DNA of 50,959 bases from the NCBI GenBank assembly GCA_910577525.1, contig CAJTLI010000005.1, positions 25,311 to 76,269 on the forward strand. The letters run 5' to 3'. A model generated the notes under the pieces. It did not search any database. It worked only from the letters and a program-made list of their open reading frames with translations, and was not told the DNA's origin. The stretch comes from an uncultured Oscillospiraceae bacterium. GTDB taxonomy: Bacteria > Bacillota > Clostridia > Oscillospirales > Oscillospiraceae. This document shows positions 30,941 to 46,277 of the stretch, in pieces. The stretch's first letter is position 1. Every line of letters starts with the position of its first letter. Position numbers and translations under genes: made by a program.

Positions 30941-30983
30941 TTGTAACTGTTTGTAACTGAATTGTAACTATTGCTATTGTAAC
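30941..30983 (-). repeat. Four phased GTTACAA operator-like repeats
   Basis: TTGTAAC occurs on the plus strand (GTTACAA on the transcript strand) at 30941-30947, 30951-30957, 30962-30968 and 30977-30983, start-to-start distances 10, 11 and 15. The last copy overlaps the -10 element of the promoter, and the others occupy the initially transcribed region before the ribosome binding site. This is the layout of a repressor operator. Confidence 0.85.
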
Positions 30984-31004
30984 CCTCAAACCGCCGCTTG
31001 TCAA
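30976..31004 (-). promoter_or_regulatory. Sigma-A promoter upstream of the 96-residue gene
   Basis: On the minus strand perfect TTGACA (31004-30999), a 17-bp spacer and TACAAT (30981-30976), 11 of 12 consensus matches. The first GTTACAA repeat covers the -10. Confidence 0.88.
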
Positions 31005-31030
31005 CAGGATAATGGACAAAATTTTCTGGA

Positions 31031-31080
31031 AAAACAAAAACCTGCCGGTCTCGCCGGAAAACGGCAGGACAGGCAGGTTT
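31031..31080 (-). terminator. Intrinsic terminator after the DUF1294 gene
   Basis: AAACCTGCC (31038-31046) pairs with GGCAGGTTT (31072-31080), with an inner CCGG/CCGG region. On the minus strand it is followed by TTTTTGTTTTT. It begins within the DUF1294 stop codon and separates that transcript from the next promoter. Confidence 0.8.
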
Positions 31081-31388
31081 CAGCTCCCTATATTTAGTGG
31101 CAAAAGGCGCCGCTCCCACAAAAAAGCCAGGGCCAGCAGGGCTCCGTGGGCGCACAGGGCCAGGGGAACCAGCGCCCGGAACAGGGGCTTGCGGGTCTTG
31201 TGGCGGAACAGCGCCATGCCCAGGGCGGCCCCGGCGGAGCCGCCCAGCAGGGCGCAGCCCAGCAGCGCCGCCTCGGGGACGCGGCGGCGGTGGAGTTTGG
31301 CCATCAGCTTGTCCCAGCCAAAGAGGACGAGGGCCAGGGCGCTGGCGACGCCCAGCCAGATCAGCAGCAGATAGACGGTCTCTCTCAT
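31080..31388 (-). CDS. DUF1294 family small membrane protein
   Basis: A 102-residue integral membrane protein with about three helices. LFGWDKLMAKLHRRRVPEAALL followed by LLGGSAGAALGMALFRHKTRKPLF gives the W-D-K, R-x-x-E and GG-x-x-G-A-x-x-x-M-x-x-x-R-H-K-T signature of DUF1294. Function of the family is unknown. GAGGG lies about 8 nt before the ATG. It starts 30 bp after the stop of another small membrane gene with which it probably forms a two-gene unit. Confidence 0.85.
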   Translation of the reverse strand: MRETVYLLLIWLGVASALALVLFGWDKLMAKLHRRRVPEAALLGCALLGGSAGAALGMALFRHKTRKPLFRALVPLALCAHGALLALAFLWERRLLPLNIGS

Positions 31389-31420
31389 AGGCGGTCCCTC
31401 TCTACATTATCAATGTAAGC

Positions 31421-31699
31421 TCACCGCCGCCACAGCGCTATGAAGGGCAGCAGGAGCAGAGTGACATTTCCAAGCAGCAGGGCAATGAAGAACGGCGCTG
31501 GGTGGCGCCGGCTGAAAAGCGAACACTTTTTACTTTCGGGCAGCCTGTGATGGAAATAGGCGGCCGCCCCCGCGCACGCCGTGGCGGGCAATAAGGCGAA
31601 GGGAAGAACGGTCCGAAACGCGGGGACCTTGAGCGCCACGCCCACCACCACGACCGTAGCTAAACCGGCGCTGTATTTAAAAATTTCGTATTTTTCCAA
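31421..31699 (-). CDS. Small membrane protein, unknown function
   Basis: A 92-residue protein with three predicted membrane segments (about 8-24, 28-48 and 70-90) separated by a short basic loop HRLPESKKCSLFSRRHP. No family recognised. It starts with TTG; GGAGG lies 8 nt upstream, which supports that start. It is divergent from rpoB and precedes the DUF1294 gene. Confidence 0.6.
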   Translation of the reverse strand: MEKYEIFKYSAGLATVVVVGVALKVPAFRTVLPFALLPATACAGAAAYFHHRLPESKKCSLFSRRHPAPFFIALLLGNVTLLLLPFIALWRR

Positions 31700-31760
31700 G
31701 CGTTCTACCTCCGCCGCAAAAAGAAAATCAGTAAAAATCGCCCCGGCGGCAAAATTTCTC

Positions 31761-31789
31761 TTGACGCGGGACGGCGGATATGGTACTAT
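31761..31789 (+). promoter_or_regulatory. Sigma-A promoter of rpoBC
   Basis: TTGACG (31761-31766), a 17-bp spacer and TACTAT (31784-31789), with TATAAA overlapping just downstream. The start would be near 31796, leaving a ~170-nt leader before rpoB. No ribosomal protein leader or attenuator was recognised in it. Confidence 0.65.
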
Positions 31790-31967
31790 AAATTGCTTAT
31801 ATGCACATTAGGCGAGAAAATATCTTCCCCACCTGGTATCGTCAGTATAGCAGATGTGCACAAAAAAGGCAAGAGGAAATTTTCAAAAGCTTACAACCGG
31901 CCCGGGCGTATCGGTCTTTTGGCCATCCGGCAGCCCGGAAATTTGACGAAGTGGAGCGTGAGAGCGT

Positions 31968-35720
<3,753 letters not shown>

Positions 35721-35737
35721 GAAGGGAGGGTGAACTT

Positions 35738-39625
<3,888 letters not shown>

Positions 39626-39660
39626 CCGCCCGCCCCGGGCAGCACAGTTTGACGAATTGT

Positions 39661-39688
39661 GGAAGGGTCCGCTCCGGCGGGCCCTTCC
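39661..39688 (+). terminator. First copy of duplicated terminator hairpin after rpoC
   Basis: A 28-nt stem-loop, GGAAGGGTCCGC / GCGGGCCCTTCC around TCCG, 36 bp past the rpoC stop. It is identical to the hairpin at 39848-39875 but lacks the T run, being followed by AGACTG. Confidence 0.7.
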
Positions 39689-39737
39689 AGACTGTCGGTC
39701 AAGTGCGCTGCGCGGTGCCACCGGGAAGGAAGATAGT

Positions 39738-39768
39738 GTGAAAGAAACCCAGGAGGGGTGTCTTTCAC
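39738..39768 (+). repeat. Inverted repeat 2 of the post-rpoC array
   Basis: GTGAAAGA (39738-39745) and TCTTTCAC (39761-39768) form an 8-bp perfect stem with a 15-nt loop. No function is evident. Confidence 0.7.
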
Positions 39769-39778
39769 GTGCAATCAA

Positions 39779-39813
39779 CGATTTTTTTGCACGTTCCGCG
39801 TGCAAAAAAATCG
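39779..39813 (+). repeat. Inverted repeat 3: 15-bp perfect stem
   Basis: CGATTTTTTTGCACG (39779-39793) and CGTGCAAAAAAATCG (39799-39813) are perfect inverted copies with a 5-nt loop. The T7/A7 tracts make it unlike a normal terminator stem. Confidence 0.9.
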
Positions 39814-39817
39814 CAGG

Positions 39818-39848
39818 CAGCTTGTCGAAAAGACTTTTCGGCAAGCTG
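39818..39848 (+). repeat. Inverted repeat 4: near-perfect palindrome
   Basis: CAGCTTGTCGAAAAG (39818-39832) and CTTTTCGGCAAGCTG (39834-39848) are inverted copies apart from one T-G pair, with one base at the centre. As RNA the innermost pairs must open to form a loop. Confidence 0.85.
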
Positions 39849-39881
39849 GAAGGGTCCGCTCCGGCGGGCCCTTCCTTTTTT
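39848..39881 (+). terminator. Main terminator of rpoBC (second copy)
   Basis: The same 28-nt hairpin as at 39661-39688 followed directly by TTTTTT (39876-39881), a strong intrinsic terminator. The rest of the 39626-40169 gap holds three further inverted repeats, an AT-rich stretch, and the glgB promoter; no gene is supported there. Confidence 0.92.
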
Positions 39882-40055
39882 GCCCCAAACGCAAATTTTT
39901 CCTCCAAATCCTTATTTTTTCCCCTCCAAAACGGGGAAAGCGGGAACCCAGCGCCGGTTTTCTTTGGAATGTCCCGGAAGGATTGCTGACGTTTCCCTCT
40001 TTTTTCTCGTAAACCGACATAAACATTCTGATTTTTCATTTATTTTTTGTGCATC

Positions 40056-40084
40056 TTGACTTTACCGCGATAGAGGATTATAAT
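40056..40084 (+). promoter_or_regulatory. Sigma-A promoter of the glg operon
   Basis: TTGACT (40056-40061), a 17-bp spacer and perfect TATAAT (40079-40084). The start would be near 40091, giving an ~80-nt leader before the glgB ATG. Confidence 0.9.
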
Positions 40085-40169
40085 AATACCATCAATGCGC
40101 ACCTGTGGGGCGCGAAACCCAAATTCTCAAAATTTTCCGCCTGCTTTGGCGGAGGTTTGGAGGGCACTT

Positions 40170-42281
40170 ATGATAAAAAAATCAGACCAACTCAGCGAAG
40201 CCATCTCCCGGTTCGCCGCCGGGACCAGCACGGACGCCTATCAGTTCCTGGGCTGCCATAAGCAGACCGTGGACGGGCAGGAGGGCTATGTATTCCGGGT
40301 ATGGGCCCCCCACGCCAGAAGCGTGCGGGTGCTGGGCAGTTTCAACGGCTGGGACAAGGAATCTCCGGCCATGGAGCGGATTTCCCCTTCCATCTGGGAG
40401 CGCTTTATCCCCGGCGTAAAGACCTATGACGAGTACAAATTCTATATTGAGCGCCCGGACGGGACCTTTGTCTTCCGCGCCGACCCCTATGCCAACCACT
40501 CGGCCACCCGGCCGGAAAACGCCAGCAAGGTGTTTGACCTGGACGGCTTCCAGTGGACCGACGGGGCTTACCGCCGCTCGCGGGGCCGGAGGGACGCCCT
40601 GCGCAGCCCCATGAATATCTACGAGATGCACCTGGGCTCCTGGCGGCGGCACGAGGACGGCAATTTCCTGTCCTACGTGGACTGCGCCAACCAGCTGATC
40701 CCCTATCTCAAGGACATGGGCTACACCCACGTGGAGCTGCTTCCCATCAGCGAATTCCCCTACGACCCCTCCTGGGGCTACCAGGTCACGGGCTATTACG
40801 CCCCCACCTCCCGGTACGGCACCCCCCACGACTTCATGAAGTTTGTGGATATGTGCCACAACGCGGGCATCGGCGTCATCATCGACTGGGTGGGCGCCCA
40901 CTTCCCCCGGGACGAGTGTGGCCTGTTCGAGTTTGACGGCGAGTGCTGCTACGAGCCCTCCGACCCCCTGCGCCGGGAGCACCCGGACTGGGGCACCCGC
41001 ATTTTCGACTACGGTCGTTACGAGGTGCGCTCCTTCCTGATCTCCAATGTGATCTACTGGCTGGACAAATTCCACGTGGACGGCATCCGGGTGGACGCGG
41101 TGGCCTCCATGCTCTATCTGGACTACGGCCGCCAGGGCGGCGAGTGGCGGCCCAACAAGTACGGCAACAACATCAATCTGGAGGCCGTGGCCTTCCTCCA
41201 GGACATGAACGCCGCCGCCTTCGCCTTCGACCCCTCCGTCGTCATGGTGGCCGAGGAGTCCACCGCCTACGCCAACGTCACCAAGCCCAAGGAGAACTTC
41301 AACGGCCTGGGCTTCAACTTCAAGTGGAACATGGGCTGGATGCACGACATGGTGGACTACATGTCCACCGACCCCCTGTTCCGCAGCGGCAAGCACAACA
41401 GCGTGACCTTCTCCCTGACCTACGCCTTCTCGGAGAATTTTGTGCTTCCCCTGTCCCACGACGAGGTGGTCCACGGCAAATGCTCCCTGGTGAACAAGAT
41501 GCCCGGCGACTACCCCGATAAGTTCCAGAACCTGCGGGCCTTCTACGGCTACATGATGACCCACCCGGGCAAAAAGCTGCTGTTTATGGGCGGCGAGTTC
41601 GCCCAGTTCATCGAGTGGGATGAGAAAAAGGAACTGGACTGGATGCTACTGGACTACGACAAGCACCGCCAGATGCAGTCCTACGTCCGGGATCTGAACC
41701 ACTATTATCTGGAGCACTCCGCCCTGTGGCATAACGACGTGGACTGGCAGGGCTTCCAGTGGATCTCCTGCGACGACTGGCAGCAGAGCGTCATCGCCTT
41801 CCGCCGCATTGACGACAAGGGCAAAGAGGTCATTGTGGTGTGTAACTTCTGCCCGGTGGAGCGCACCGGCTACAAGATCGGCGTGCCCAAGGCGGGCACC
41901 TATGTCCCCGTGCTGTCCAGCGACGACGCCAAGTACGGCGGAAACGGCACCCCGCTGGCCCCTGTCAAGGCCAAAAAGGAGGAGCTGCACGGCCTGGACT
42001 ACTCCGTAGAGCTCACCCTGCCCGCCATGTCCACGGTGTTCTATGAGCACAAGGCCGTTCGCGGCTCCGGCACTAAGGCCGTGGAAGAGCCCGAGGCGCT
42101 CAAGGAGGAGGAGGCCAAGCCCGCCCGCAAGCCCCGCGCCAAGAAGACGGCCGACGCCGAGTCCGCCGAACCCGCGCCCAGGAAAAAGCCCGGCCGCAAG
42201 CCCAAGGCTGAGACGGACGCCGGTGCGGAGGCCAAGCCCAAACGTAAACCCCGCGCAAAAAAAGCCGAATCCGATAACTAA
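40170..42281 (+). CDS. glgB: 1,4-alpha-glucan branching enzyme with a basic C-terminal tail
   Basis: A GH13 branching enzyme that forms alpha-1,6 branches in glycogen. The N-terminal CBM48 region (GYVFRVWAPHARSVRVLGSFNGWD) precedes the catalytic barrel. The nucleophile is D309 in GIRVDAV, the acid/base is E362 in MVAEES, and the transition-state Asp is D431 in LSHDEVVHGK. From about residue 632 to 703 the sequence becomes a Lys/Ala/Pro/Glu-rich tail with repeated KPRAKK and RKKPGRKPKAE-type motifs, absent from typical ~630-residue GlgB. GGAGGG lies 5-6 nt before ATG 40170. First gene of the operon; glgC starts 21 bp after it. Confidence 0.97.
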   Translation: MIKKSDQLSEAISRFAAGTSTDAYQFLGCHKQTVDGQEGYVFRVWAPHARSVRVLGSFNGWDKESPAMERISPSIWERFIPGVKTYDEYKFYIERPDGTFVFRADPYANHSATRPENASKVFDLDGFQWTDGAYRRSRGRRDALRSPMNIYEMHLGSWRRHEDGNFLSYVDCANQLIPYLKDMGYTHVELLPISEFPYDPSWGYQVTGYYAPTSRYGTPHDFMKFVDMCHNAGIGVIIDWVGAHFPRDECGLFEFDGECCYEPSDPLRREHPDWGTRIFDYGRYEVRSFLISNVIYWLDKFHVDGIRVDAVASMLYLDYGRQGGEWRPNKYGNNINLEAVAFLQDMNAAAFAFDPSVVMVAEESTAYANVTKPKENFNGLGFNFKWNMGWMHDMVDYMSTDPLFRSGKHNSVTFSLTYAFSENFVLPLSHDEVVHGKCSLVNKMPGDYPDKFQNLRAFYGYMMTHPGKKLLFMGGEFAQFIEWDEKKELDWMLLDYDKHRQMQSYVRDLNHYYLEHSALWHNDVDWQGFQWISCDDWQQSVIAFRRIDDKGKEVIVVCNFCPVERTGYKIGVPKAGTYVPVLSSDDAKYGGNGTPLAPVKAKKEELHGLDYSVELTLPAMSTVFYEHKAVRGSGTKAVEEPEALKEEEAKPARKPRAKKTADAESAEPAPRKKPGRKPKAETDAGAEAKPKRKPRAKKAESDN

Positions 42282-42302
42282 ATATTTGAGGGGGAGTTCA
42301 AC

Positions 42303-43493
42303 TTGTTCCAGCGTAAAAAAGAGTGTATCGCCATGCTCCTGGCCGGCGGCCAGGGCAGCCGCCTGTATGTGCTGACGCAGGACACCGCCAAGCCGGCGGT
42401 GCCCTTCGGCGGCAAATACCGCATCATTGATTTTCCGCTGTCCAACTGCGTCAACTCCGGCATCGACACCGTAGGCGTGCTCACCCAGTACCAGCCCCTG
42501 GAGCTCAACGACTACATAGGCAACGGCCAGCCCTGGGACCTGAACCGGAACTGGGGCGGCGCCCACGTCCTGCCGCCCTACACCCAGTCCAAGACCGAGT
42601 CCTGGTACAAGGGCACCGCCAACGCCATCTATCAGAACATCGCCTTTGTGGACCGCTACAACCCCGAGTACGTGGCCGTGCTGGGCGGCGACCACATCTA
42701 CAAGATGGACTACAATAAGATGCTCCAGTTCCACAAGGAGAAGGGGGCCGAGTGCACCATCGCCGTCATGCCCGTGAGCATGGAGGAGGCCACCCGCATG
42801 GGCATCATGAGCACCGACGAGACCGGCGCCATCACCGATTTCGAGGAAAAGCCCAAGCAGCCCAAGAGCAATCTGGCCTCCATGGGCATCTACATCTTCA
42901 CCTGGTCCGTGCTGCGGGAGTACCTCATCGCGGACGAGGCCGACCCCAGCTCCGAGAACGACTTCGGCAAGAACATCATCCCCAACTTCCTGAAGGACGG
43001 CCGCCCCATGTACGCCTATTCCTTCGAGGGCTACTGGAAGGATGTGGGCACCCTGGACTCCCTCTGGGACGCCAACATGGACCTGCTGGACCCCAGCGAC
43101 CCCATCAACATGCGGGACCCCAGCTTCCGCATCTTCGCCCGGAATTACTCCCAGCCCGCCACCCGCATGGGCAGCGGCGCCAAAGTCACCAACTCCTTCG
43201 TGGCCGAGGGCTGCACCATCCGGGGCAGCGTGGAGCACTCCGTGCTCTACACCGGCTGCCGGATTGAGGAGGGCGCGGTAGTCACTGGGGCGGTAATCAT
43301 GCCCGGCACCACCATCCGCAAGGGTGCCAACGTGAGCTACTGCATCGTGGGCGAGCGCTGCGTGGTGGAGGAGGGGGCCAAAATCGGCGAACGCCCCGAG
43401 AACTACCTTGACGCGGACTGGGGCATTGCCGTGGTGGGCCACGACAGGACCATCGCCGCCGGCTCCGTCATCAAACCCAAGGAAATTGTTTAA
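42303..43493 (+). CDS. glgC: Glucose-1-phosphate adenylyltransferase, catalytic subunit
   Basis: ADP-glucose pyrophosphorylase of 396 residues, the committed step of glycogen synthesis. AMLLAGGQGSRLYVLT is the nucleotide-binding signature, PAVPFGGKYRIIDF follows, WYKGTANAIYQN and VLGGDHIYKMDY form the active site, and FEEKPKQP the glucose-1-phosphate region. The C-terminal third has hexapeptide-repeat beta-helix character. It begins with TTG at 42303, supported by GGGGGAG 6 nt upstream and by the family N terminus; no ATG lies nearby upstream. It is followed at 13 bp by glgD, with which Clostridia/Firmicutes enzymes form a heteromer. Confidence 0.97.
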   Translation: MFQRKKECIAMLLAGGQGSRLYVLTQDTAKPAVPFGGKYRIIDFPLSNCVNSGIDTVGVLTQYQPLELNDYIGNGQPWDLNRNWGGAHVLPPYTQSKTESWYKGTANAIYQNIAFVDRYNPEYVAVLGGDHIYKMDYNKMLQFHKEKGAECTIAVMPVSMEEATRMGIMSTDETGAITDFEEKPKQPKSNLASMGIYIFTWSVLREYLIADEADPSSENDFGKNIIPNFLKDGRPMYAYSFEGYWKDVGTLDSLWDANMDLLDPSDPINMRDPSFRIFARNYSQPATRMGSGAKVTNSFVAEGCTIRGSVEHSVLYTGCRIEEGAVVTGAVIMPGTTIRKGANVSYCIVGERCVVEEGAKIGERPENYLDADWGIAVVGHDRTIAAGSVIKPKEIV

Positions 43494-43506
43494 GGGGGTG
43501 TCCACC

Positions 43507-44631
43507 ATGAAAATGACTGGTATTATCTTTTCCGATCTGTACTCCGACGCGCTGAACTCCTTCACGCAGGACCGCAACATGGCCGCCATCCCCTTCGGCG
43601 GGCGCTACCGCTTGGTGGACTTCACGCTGTCCAACATGGTCAACTCCGGCATCCTCAACGTGGGCGTGCTGGTCAAGCAGCACTACCACTCCCTGATGGA
43701 CCACCTGAGCAACAGCCAGGAGTGGGACCTCAACCGCAAGAACGGCGGGCTCCAGCTCCTGCCCCCCTTCGCCACCAAGGACTCCGACTCCAGCGGAAGC
43801 CGGGGCAAGCTGGACGAGCTGCGCAACGCCCTGGACTACCTGGAGACCATCTCCGCCACCCCCTATGTCCTGCTGGCCGACGCCTATGTGCTGTGCAATA
43901 TCGACTACCGGGCCGCCCTGGAGGACCACATCGCCAGCGGCTGCGACATCACCATGCTGGCCACCAAGGAAACCGAGGCCTCCTCCTTCAACTGCGCCTC
44001 CGTCATGAAGACGGACGCCGGCCACCGGGTCACCTCCTATGCCCTGGACTGCCCCGCCAAGCCCGGCGACTACGCCAGCATGGGCCACATGATTATCTCC
44101 CGGGAGTTCCTCATCAACGTGATCCGGGACTACACCTCCCGGGGCATTTACGACTTCCTCCGGGACTTCATTCAGCACGAGTTCAACCGGGGCCGCCTGT
44201 CCATCAACCTCTATGAGGTGAACACCACCGTCCTGCGCATCCGCAACGTGGAGGAATACTTCCAGAACAGTCTGGCCATCCTGAACGACGACGTGGCCGA
44301 CGCCCTGTTCCGGGGCGACCGTCCCATCCACACCCGCGTCACCGACGAGGTCCCCGCCTACTACGGCCTGGACGCTCAGGTGGAGCGCGCGGTCATCGCC
44401 GACGGCTGCTTCATCGACGGCAGCGTGGAGGACTGCGTCCTCTCCCGGGGCGTCAAGGTGGGCAAGGGCGCCAAGCTGAAGAACTGCGTCATCATGCAGG
44501 GCAGCGTGGTGGGCGAGGGCGCCAGCCTGGAGAACGTCATTGTGGACAAGTGGGTCACCATCAGCGACGGCGCCCAGCTCAAGGGCCTGGATTCCACCCC
44601 CGTTGTCATTCGCAAAGGAGTAACCGTATGA
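43507..44631 (+). CDS. glgD: Glucose-1-phosphate adenylyltransferase, GlgD subunit
   Basis: The 374-residue non-catalytic or regulatory partner of GlgC. It starts MKMTGIIFSDLYSDALNSFT and keeps IPFGGRYRLVDFTLSNMVNSGI, but the N-terminal GGxGxRL nucleotide loop of GlgC is replaced by IIFSDLYSDAL, so it lacks catalytic competence. The C-terminal half has beta-helix hexapeptide repeats (IADGCFIDGSVEDCVLSRGV). ATG at 43507 has GGGGGTG 6 nt upstream. Its TGA overlaps the glgA ATG. Confidence 0.96.
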   Translation: MKMTGIIFSDLYSDALNSFTQDRNMAAIPFGGRYRLVDFTLSNMVNSGILNVGVLVKQHYHSLMDHLSNSQEWDLNRKNGGLQLLPPFATKDSDSSGSRGKLDELRNALDYLETISATPYVLLADAYVLCNIDYRAALEDHIASGCDITMLATKETEASSFNCASVMKTDAGHRVTSYALDCPAKPGDYASMGHMIISREFLINVIRDYTSRGIYDFLRDFIQHEFNRGRLSINLYEVNTTVLRIRNVEEYFQNSLAILNDDVADALFRGDRPIHTRVTDEVPAYYGLDAQVERAVIADGCFIDGSVEDCVLSRGVKVGKGAKLKNCVIMQGSVVGEGASLENVIVDKWVTISDGAQLKGLDSTPVVIRKGVTV

Positions 44632-46073
44632 AAATCTTACTGGCCACCAGCGAGGCCGCGCCCTATATCAAAACCGGCGGCCTGGGCGATGTGGCCGCCG
44701 CCCTGCCCAAGGCTCTGGCGGCGTCCCCTAACACGGAGGTGGCGGTCTTTCTCCCCTACTACAAGGCCATTAAGGACAACCAAGAGTTTGAGATCGAGTA
44801 TATCACCAACTTCACCGTCCCCCTGGCCTGGCGCAATGTGTACGCCGGCCTGTTCCGCGCGGTGACAAAGAAAAAAAAGCTCCAGTACTACTTCATCGAC
44901 AATGAATACTACTTCTACCGGGACGGCTGCTACGGCCACTATGACGACGGGGAGCGCTTCGCCTTTTTCTCCAAGGCCATCCTGGAGTCCCTGGGGCATC
45001 TGGACTGGTATCCCGACGTGATTCACGCCAACGACTGGCAAACCGCTCTGCTGCCGGTGTTTCTCCGCGCCCACTATATGAAGGCGGAGAAGTACCGCCC
45101 CATCAAGACCCTGTTCACCATCCACAATATGGAGTACCAGGGGCGCTTCCCCGACTCCTTCGTGGACGAGGTGCTGGGCCTGCCCGGCGACTGGAAGGGC
45201 ACCATGCAGTTTGACAACTCCACCAACCTGATGAAGGCCGCCATTCACACCGCTGACCGGGTGAGCACCGTATCCCGGACCTACGCCAATGAGATTCAGG
45301 ACCCCTATTACGCCCACGGCCTCCACGACGTGCTGCGCCAGCACGCCTACAAGCTCAGCGGGGTGGTCAACGGCATCGACACCGAGGTCTTTGACCCCGC
45401 CGCCGACCCGTTGATCTACGCCAACTTCGACGCCGCCACGCTGGAAAAGAAGGCGGAAAACAAGAAGTTTCTCCAGGAGCGCCTGAGCCTGGCCGTTCGG
45501 GACGACGTCCCCATGGTGGTCATGGTCACACGCCTGGTGGGCCACAAGGGTGTGGATTTGGTCCAGGCCGTCATGGACGACCTGATGCAGGACGATCTCC
45601 AGCTGGTGATTCTGGGCACCGGAGAGCGGCAGTATGAGGACATGTTCCGCTCCTACGCCGCCAACTTCCCCGCCAAAATGTCCGCCAATATCCTGTTTGA
45701 CAACACCCTCTCCCATCAGGTCTACGCCGGAGCGGATCTGGTGCTCATGCCCTCCAGGCAGGAGCCCTGCGGCCTGACCCAGCTCATCGCCATGCGCTAC
45801 GGCGCCATCCCCATCGTCCGGGAGACCGGCGGCCTGTTCGACACCGTCCCCGCCTATAATATTGAGACCGGCGAGGGCCGCGGCTTCACCTTCAAGAGCT
45901 ACAATGCCCACGACATGCTGGGCGCCGTCCGCCGCGCCGCGGAAGTGTTCCGCGACAAGGAGCATTGGACGGCCCTGCAAAAGCAGGACATGGCCGCCGA
46001 CAGCTCCTGGAAGAACGCCGTACAGGATTATTGGAACATTTACCGCGAAATGACCGGCCCTGTCCAGGAATAA
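44628..46073 (+). CDS. glgA: Glycogen synthase (ADP-glucose)
   Basis: A GT5 glycosyltransferase of 481 residues that extends alpha-1,4-glucan from ADP-glucose. The N-terminal KTGGLGDV motif binds ADP-glucose, HANDWQTALLPVFLR is in the first Rossmann domain, VSTVSRTYANEI follows, and the second domain has MVTRLVGHKGVDLV and the active-site MPSRQEPCGLTQLIAMRYG. AAAGGAG lies 7 nt before the ATG, inside the end of glgD (ATGA overlap), so translation is coupled. Last gene before the glgP promoter region. Confidence 0.97.
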   Translation: MKILLATSEAAPYIKTGGLGDVAAALPKALAASPNTEVAVFLPYYKAIKDNQEFEIEYITNFTVPLAWRNVYAGLFRAVTKKKKLQYYFIDNEYYFYRDGCYGHYDDGERFAFFSKAILESLGHLDWYPDVIHANDWQTALLPVFLRAHYMKAEKYRPIKTLFTIHNMEYQGRFPDSFVDEVLGLPGDWKGTMQFDNSTNLMKAAIHTADRVSTVSRTYANEIQDPYYAHGLHDVLRQHAYKLSGVVNGIDTEVFDPAADPLIYANFDAATLEKKAENKKFLQERLSLAVRDDVPMVVMVTRLVGHKGVDLVQAVMDDLMQDDLQLVILGTGERQYEDMFRSYAANFPAKMSANILFDNTLSHQVYAGADLVLMPSRQEPCGLTQLIAMRYGAIPIVRETGGLFDTVPAYNIETGEGRGFTFKSYNAHDMLGAVRRAAEVFRDKEHWTALQKQDMAADSSWKNAVQDYWNIYREMTGPVQE

Positions 46074-46135
46074 GTAAGATTTTACTGGCTTTTTCGACAA
46101 CTTTTGCAGGAAACGGAAAAAGTATAAAAATTTAG

Positions 46136-46164
46136 TGCACAACCTTCGATTTTTATGATATAAT
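46136..46164 (+). promoter_or_regulatory. Extended -10 promoter upstream of glgP
   Basis: TGCACA (46136-46141), a 17-bp spacer and perfect TATAAT (46159-46164) preceded by TGA, giving an extended -10. It would start transcription near 46171, a little before the hairpin at 46190-46227. Confidence 0.65.
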
Positions 46165-46189
46165 AATGGGGTGTATTGACGCCCCGTAT

Positions 46190-46227
46190 GAGCACAGCCT
46201 GCGGGAGCGGGCTGTGCTCTGTTTTCT
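46190..46227 (+). terminator. Terminator-like hairpin in the glgA-glgP gap
   Basis: GAGCACAGCC (46190-46199) pairs with GGCTGTGCTC (46210-46219) and is followed by TGTTTTCT. It can end glgBCDA transcripts, but as it lies after the glgP promoter it may also act as an attenuator in the glgP leader. Confidence 0.7.
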
Positions 46228-46277
46228 CTATGTTATTCCCCGGCGTTTCCGCCGGTCAAGAAGGAGTTTTATATCGT

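Noticed and set aside
39769..40059. Small open frames across the post-rpoC gap
   Set aside because: They run through hairpins and AT-rich sequence, lack ribosome binding sites and have no similarity I recognise.
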